A DNA stretch of 64,000 bases, taken from the NCBI GenBank assembly GCA_030737835.1, contig CM060854.1:7698860-7762859 (forward strand), in the 5' to 3' direction. The number at the start of each line of letters is the position of its first letter. Positions within the stretch are counted from its first letter, which is position 1. This document shows positions 58,742-64,000 of the stretch, in pieces. Position numbers and translations under genes: made by a program. The notes beneath the pieces are model-generated. The model saw only the letters and a program-made list of their open reading frames with translations. It was not told the origin of the DNA and ran no database searches. The DNA comes from Acorus gramineus (taxonomy: Eukaryota > Streptophyta > Magnoliopsida > Acorales > Acoraceae).

Positions 58742-59539
58742 GTGACTTTTCATTCTCTTCTCCCCAATCAAATCTGTCCATTTGAATCTTCGTTTTCTAC
58801 CGAAAATTCTAAGATTGACATAACAATCTTCGTTGGGCTGTTTTTTCTGTGATTTGATTGTGTTCTATGTGATTTCTGTGATTCACTCTGTGAAGATCTG
58901 AGCATCAGTGGTTTGTATTACATTTTCTGAAATTTTAGTTCAGATTAAGTTCATTTTTATGTATATGTATTTTGGATTTCTTGAATCTAATCAACACGTA
59001 TTGAGGAAATGAATGCATCATAGAATGGGCGTGGTTGGTCTGTTTTTATTTTATGCTACGTTTAGCGTTCACTTAAATTATATGTTTTGTTTTTGCGAAG
59101 CAAGATCTTGTTTTTTCTGTTTTAATTTATTTGTTTTTGATGGAATATGAATGCATTATATCGTAAAGGTAAAAGTTAGGATCCCGTTTGCAGCTCCAAA
59201 CATGTTTTGAATTTTTTTTGAAGGTATATAATTGTTTAATGAAGTCCAAATGAAATTATACTAACCAAAAAAAAAGTAGAGGAACTTTACCAACCAGAAA
59301 AATAGAGGAATTGTGAATTGACAAACAGACTTGTGAATCAATTTTTTCTCTCGCCTGTCTGAAAATGTAGGTTTCCTTTATTTTGTGCTTAAGAAATTTT
59401 TGAAGTTTTCTTAAGAATCAGTTTGCCGTCAACATGTAGAACAACGAAGTTAAATTGCAATTGGTTGGATGATATTAAAAAAAATCTGTTGTACCGAATT
59501 TTGAGTTACATCATGAAGTTTTTAACACACGCTAGATCC

Positions 59540-60115
59540 ATGGGTTTGCTCCATAGGACCTGAGTTCAAATTCTCCTTGATTTGCATGATGTATAAGGTT
59601 TGTAGGTGATTCTGTGCATCCAGACTTTTCCTAGCATTAAGAAATAAAAATTAATGTTGGGATCATCCAAAAAAATGAAGTCTTTAGATATCGTCTTATG
59701 GTTTCCTATCACTTTTTTTCTGCCTCCATGGATTTGCTCCATAGGGCCCGAGTTCAAATCCTCCTTGATTTGCATGATGTATAAGTTTGTAGGTGATTCT
59801 GGGCATCCAGACTTTTCCTAACATTAAGAAATAAAAATTAATGTTGGGAACCCTTGTCATCCAAAAAAATGAAGTCTTTAGATATCGTCTTATGGTTTCC
59901 TATCACTTTTTTTTCTGCCTCAATGGGTTCGCTCCATAGGACCCGAGTTTAAATCCTCCTTGATTTGCATGATGTATAAGTTTGTAGGTGATTCTGTGCA
60001 TCCAGACTTTTCCTAACATTAAGAAATAAAAATTAATGTTGGGAACCCTTGTCATCCAAAAAAGTCAAGTCTTTAGCTATTGTCTTATGGTTTCCTATCT
60101 CTTTTTTTTTCATGT
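59540..60115 (+). repeat. Three tandem copies of a ~190-205 bp unit in RPL4 intron 1
   Basis: The word GCTCCATAGG recurs at 59548, 59736 and 59941 (spacings 188 and 205). Each unit has GAGTTCAAATCCTCCTTGAT, TTGCATGATGTATAAG, TGCATCCAGACTTTTCC, AAAAATTAATGTTGGG and ends TTATGGTTTCCTATC plus a T-run. GAGTTCAAATCC looks like a Pol III box B, so the unit may derive from a SINE. The last unit runs into the splice acceptor at 60125. Confidence 0.85.
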
Positions 60116-60132
60116 ATGTCTTCAGAGCAACA

Positions 60133-62203
60133 ATGTCTTCTGTAGCTGCTGTTCGCCCGCTTGTGACTGTCCAGACCCTGGAGGGTGACATGGTGACTGA
60201 CGGGGCAAATGCTGTTCCCCTCCCGGATGTTATGAAAGCGACTATCCGACCTGATGTTATCCGTTTTGTTCATGATAACATCAACAAGAACCATCGCCAG
60301 CCCTATGCCGTCTCAAAAAAGGCGGGTCATCAGACCTCAGCTGAGTCATGGGGTACTGGCCGTGCAGTGTCTCGTATTCCTCGTGTGCCTGGTGGTGGGA
60401 CTCACCGTGCAGGCCAGGGTGCTTTTGGCAATATGTGTCGTGGTGGTCGTATGTTTGCCCCCACCAAGATTTGGCGCCGGTGGCACCGACGTGTCAACAT
60501 TAAGCAGAAGCGCTATGCTGTTGCTTCTGCACTGGCTGCTTCTGCTGTCCCTGCCCTTGTGATGGCCCGTGGCCATCGCATTGAGACTGTCCCTGAGCTT
60601 CCCTTGGTCATCTCTGACTCTATTGAATCCATCGAGAAGACTTCCTCTGCGATCAAGATTCTTAAGCAGGTTGGTGCATATCCTGATGTAGAGAAGGCGA
60701 AGGATAGCCATGCTATCCGTACAGGAAAAGGGAAGATGCGCAACAGGAGGTACATCAACCGCAAGGGCCCACTTATTGTATACGGGACTGAGGGGTCTAA
60801 GCTTGTTAAGGCATTCCGCAACATCCCTGGGGTTGATGTGGCAAATGTTGACCGCCTCAACCTTCTCAGGCTTGCCCCTGGTGGTCACCTTGGGCGTTTC
60901 ATTGTTTGGACCAAGTCAGCATTTGAGAAACTGGACTCCGTGTATGGGATGTTCGAGAAAGCATCAGAAAAGAAGAAGAATTTTGTACTCCCCAGGTCAA
61001 AGATGTCAAATGCTGACCTATCTAGGATCATCAACTCAGATGAGGTGCAGTCAGTGGTTAGACCAATTAACAAGGAGATTAAGAGGAAGACACTTAAGAA
61101 AAATCCACTTAAGAATCTGAATGCAATGCTGAAGCTCAACCCATATGCAAAAACCGCAAAGAGGATGGCTCTGTTGGCCGAGGAACAGCGTGTGAAGTCC
61201 AAGAACGAGAAGCTTGACAAGAAAAGAAAGCAGTTGTCTAAGGTATATTGCCTTCTCTACTTGATTTTTGCATTTGTTTTCTCATTTGTAGTTATTGATT
61301 ATAATTTATAAGTTAAAAGTCATAATGCTGCATCTTCTGGTTCTTTTGGCTATCTGGACAGCCAGGTTTGCATTTTTTTGATGACTTTGGAATCTATGCT
61401 CTGTAATTATTTGCAGAAATTTTCTTTTTACAGGATTGACTTGTACATAATTGTTTTGCCAAGGAGAATTTTTCTTCTTTCATAGTGCAATTTTGTAGAT
61501 GTGTTCCCATTGTTATTCCCATCGAGGACTTTGTTAATTTTTTTCTTATCACTTTTTTATTATTTTTCCACCCAACTCAATTTGTTGCATGTTAGCAAAT
61601 GCGCTTTGGGACCCCTTATTAGTATCTTAGTCATTAGACTTGGCCAGCATCAATAATCCTCTAATAAAAACCTACATCATTTGCTGCTCTGCCCGACATT
61701 CAATTTTTTTTGGACTATGCTTTGTGGTTGCATCAGCATAAAAATATGCAGTCGTCCCATTGGTTTCCACGTTTTACTGATATAGAGTGTAATTTTTGTT
61801 GCAACTATCATAGGAACACACTATTAGAGATTTAGAGTGATGTTTTTGTGTTTCTATTCTTTATATTCACCGATTGGTAGTTCATCTCTCATGTCTATCA
61901 CTATTCTATCACTATTCCAGCTAGCGGTAGAAATCATTGCAGTTTTCTCATGCACTTGATCGATACTAGTCATTAATAATTGGTCGAATAACTTTGTTGT
62001 GGGTCTGTCATGAAATATACTCCAAATTATCTTAAAAATAATTAGATAAAATATGTATGTTGTTACTTATGAAAATACTACCACTGCAGGAAGAAGCCGC
62101 AGCAATCAAAGCTGCAGGGAAAGCATGGTACCACACAATGATCTCGGATAGTGACTACACGGAGTTTGAGAACTTCTCCAAGTGGCTGGGCGTAACTCAG
62201 TGA
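60133..62203 (+). CDS. RPL4: 60S ribosomal protein L4 (uL4), cytosolic
   Basis: Large-subunit ribosomal protein that lines the peptide exit tunnel. Coding exons 60133-61242 (370 codons) and 62090-62203 (37 codons plus TGA) join in frame to 407 residues, the normal plant length. Recognisable parts: [40 protein letters not shown], the tunnel-loop region [35 protein letters not shown] and the lysine-rich C-terminal extension. Exon 3 ends [10 protein letters not shown]. Start chosen at MSSVAAVRP, 8 bases after the acceptor TGTCTTCAG at 60125; the upstream in-frame ATG at 60049 is intronic. The first exon is non-coding. Upstream telo-box and GGCCCA motifs fit ribosomal-protein control. No odd residues seen. 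Confidence 0.95.
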
Positions 62204-62209
62204 ACGACA

Positions 62210-63396
62210 TCTTGTGTAATTCCTCTTTGGTTTTTTTTTCCCCATTCGTAATAGTAAACTATCATATAGCGAGAGAAGAGTCTGATATGAATGAACATGG
62301 ATTTTGGTAGATTTTGGACCTCCCCACTTGCTTGTTTCATCTGGTTGGTAAAATTTAGTCAGTGAGCTTGTTTTATTTTATTTATTTTTCCTGTTCATGT
62401 AATGTATCTGTGGTCTCTGCCCATATTGAATCTGGAATTTTCAGCTCATGAATTTGCATGAGGTATCCATTTGAATTACTTTCCCAAGCTGGCTGATGGT
62501 GGTGCTATTCCCTTTGTTGAGGTTGTGCAAAGTTGGTTATTACTCTGCCAACAGGAGGTTTCATAATGGTGATCACCTTTGGATTTCTGTGATTAATTTG
62601 ATTGTCACTGAAGTTACTTTTAAAAAAAGGTTAAAGTTATTGCATGTGAGTACTTCCCTAGATGAAAGCTTTTCATTACAAGTGCAACAGATTTGCTGAA
62701 TGTTCCTGGAGTTGGAAATAGCTGTTTAAATATTTTGCAAAGCTGTGGGAATTTAATAATATAGAATGCAACCAAAGGGAAAGGAAGCATAACCACAGGA
62801 AAGTGTAATGTACAGCATTCAAGCGACACCATTGTATGGGTTTTAGTAGAATGTGACCCAGTAAGACACTGTTGGGGCATGTTTGATTGTTTGGATTTCA
62901 TGTTTTTCAAACCAGTTCTATTCGTTTAATATATATGGGTTGTGTTTGATTTTAGAACTTGTCTTAAACCTGTTAGGCTGTTTCTATTTGCATCTTTTTT
63001 TCTTTTTTCAAGCACACCCAAATTTATGTACATCCAACCCAAATAAATGATGTTTTTTATACACTCCAAATAAATGGATTTTGTGGGCGCGCAAGAGAAG
63101 GAAAAAGAGTGAAGGAAGTGGAGAGGTTGGGGGAGGGGGAGAGAACTTGCTGTCATGTATGGTGGTGGTCCCGGTGGAGCTATCCGCCGTCTGTCACCCG
63201 CCCCTCCCCTCTACTCCGCACCACCTCAACCCCTCCTCTCTCTCTATCTCCTCTCTCTTCTCCGCCCCTCTCAGACTCCTCCTTTCCTTCTCCTTGTTCC
63301 CTTTCACACCTAACAAAAAAAGTTCTATGGTAAAAGGTACATTTATGTTGGGTGTGTTTCATAATAAAAGGGGTATTCACAGTAGAGAGGCAGTCG
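62210..63396. other. RPL4 3' flank and intergenic
   Basis: 3' UTR of RPL4 followed by sequence with no gene recognised. 63130-63300 is CT-rich and CCCTC-rich, giving long but low-complexity frames on both strands that I do not accept as genes. Confidence 0.4.
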
Positions 63397-63520
63397 CTGT
63401 TTCGTGCCCTTGCCGTCGCCGTCGTGCCCTTGCCATCGTCGTCGTGCCCTCGCCGTTGCCGTCGTGCCCTCGCCATCGCCGTCGTACCCTTGCCGTCGCC
63501 GTCGCCGTCGTGCCCTTGCC
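63397..63520 (+). repeat. GC-rich minisatellite (GTCGTGCCCTTGCCGTCGCC-like)
   Basis: About five to six imperfect units of 21-24 bases built from GTGCCCTTGCC and GTCGCC words. It keeps three or more frames open on both strands, which produces spurious frames. It is isolated in AT-rich DNA. Confidence 0.8.
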
Positions 63521-63857
63521 ATGGAAGACGAGCAAGATGCCATTTTCAACGGGTTCAGGGTGTCAGGAGAGCATGTGGAACATGTTCTCTAGGTTCATCA
63601 CAGATTGGGGGCGTTACGTAGCGAGAGTGAGCGAGATCCAATTCCAAGATAGATACATGAGAATTACGAGTTGAAAGGGTGGGCGAGGGGCTTGGTCGGT
63701 TAGAACTCTCCTCTAACCCGGGGCCTTGAGTTTCCCCCACTCTTTCATGTTTTCTTGTTTTTTGATGTTACGATTTTTTTCTATTCTCCCACATTTCAGA
63801 TTTTATAATTCGAGTTCAGTTATGAAATCGGGTAGCAAACATCTACCTTTCTTCAAA

Positions 63858-63885
63858 ATAATAATAATAATAATAATAATAAAAG
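63858..63885. repeat. (AAT)n microsatellite
   Basis: About nine AAT units followed by AAAAGG. The rest of the window to 64000 is AT-rich with no feature seen. Confidence 0.85.
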
Positions 63886-64000
63886 GGGTATAAATAAATG
63901 CACCCAAGTTGTTAACCCATAAGAATTAAAAAACAAATTAGTTCATATAATACATTTAATCCTTCATGTAACTCCAAATTGTTATAATTTTAATAAAATA

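Noticed and set aside
60049-60132. N-terminal extension of RPL4 to an upstream in-frame ATG
   Set aside because: The segment is the intron end (T-rich tract and TTCAG acceptor at 60125), and uL4 starts MSSVAAVRP-like in plants.
60346-60888. 180-codon minus-strand frame inside RPL4
   Set aside because: Antisense shadow of a GC-rich, highly conserved coding exon.
63081-63674. 197-codon plus-strand frame
   Set aside because: Low-complexity Pro/Ser/Val/Arg translation of a CT-rich tract and a minisatellite; several frames are open on both strands and no domain is recognisable.

Overview
The window is nuclear DNA of a flowering plant, most likely a eudicot. It is AT-rich, its genes have many GT-AG introns, and the recognisable products are plant families: a KV/A/G-type nucleotide-sugar transporter, a Dof zinc-finger factor, an arogenate/prephenate dehydratase and cytosolic ribosomal protein uL4. 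The space between genes is packed with plant transposons (Copia, LINE, SINE, MITE and longer TIR elements). No bacterial, phage or CRISPR-like content was seen.

Layout. (1) 1-19.7 kb: a recent tandem duplication of a minus-strand transporter gene. Copy 1 (exons 1-3 at 988-3403) runs off the left edge. Copy 2 (9488-15992) is complete with four exons, and its last intron is stretched to 3.8 kb by a LINE and a MITE. Homology continues upstream of both genes to about 7128 and 19684, broken by insertions private to each copy. These include a 1.8 kb element with a 9-bp target duplication and two different TIR elements at the same A-tract. (2) 19.7-29.5 kb: a two-exon membrane-protein remnant (21358-21739, minus) and a nine-exon gene for a serine-rich basic protein of unknown function (24629-29417, minus). 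(3) 29.5-35 kb: SINEs, MITEs, GGCC-rich repeats and a Copia fossil. (4) 35.3-38.2 kb: a Dof gene on the minus strand with a tiny first exon. (5) 38-54 kb: an almost gene-free transposon region, including an LTR-bounded Copia element (43338-49036) with nearly identical LTRs and a decayed interior. (6) 54.1-57.2 kb: an eleven-exon arogenate/prephenate dehydratase gene on the plus strand. (7) 58.6-62.2 kb: the RPL4 gene on the plus strand, with a non-coding first exon, a tandem repeat that ends at its splice acceptor, and ribosomal-protein promoter motifs. (8) 62.3-64 kb: intergenic, with a GC-rich minisatellite.

The genes are unrelated housekeeping or developmental loci; nothing suggests a cluster or operon. 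I found no convincing novel molecular system. The most informative features are the tandem duplication, which works as a natural empty-site control for several insertions, and the structure of the longer non-autonomous elements. Splice coordinates come from reading frames and GT-AG sites by eye. All introns in the gene models keep frame, but family assignments rest on recognition and not on a search.
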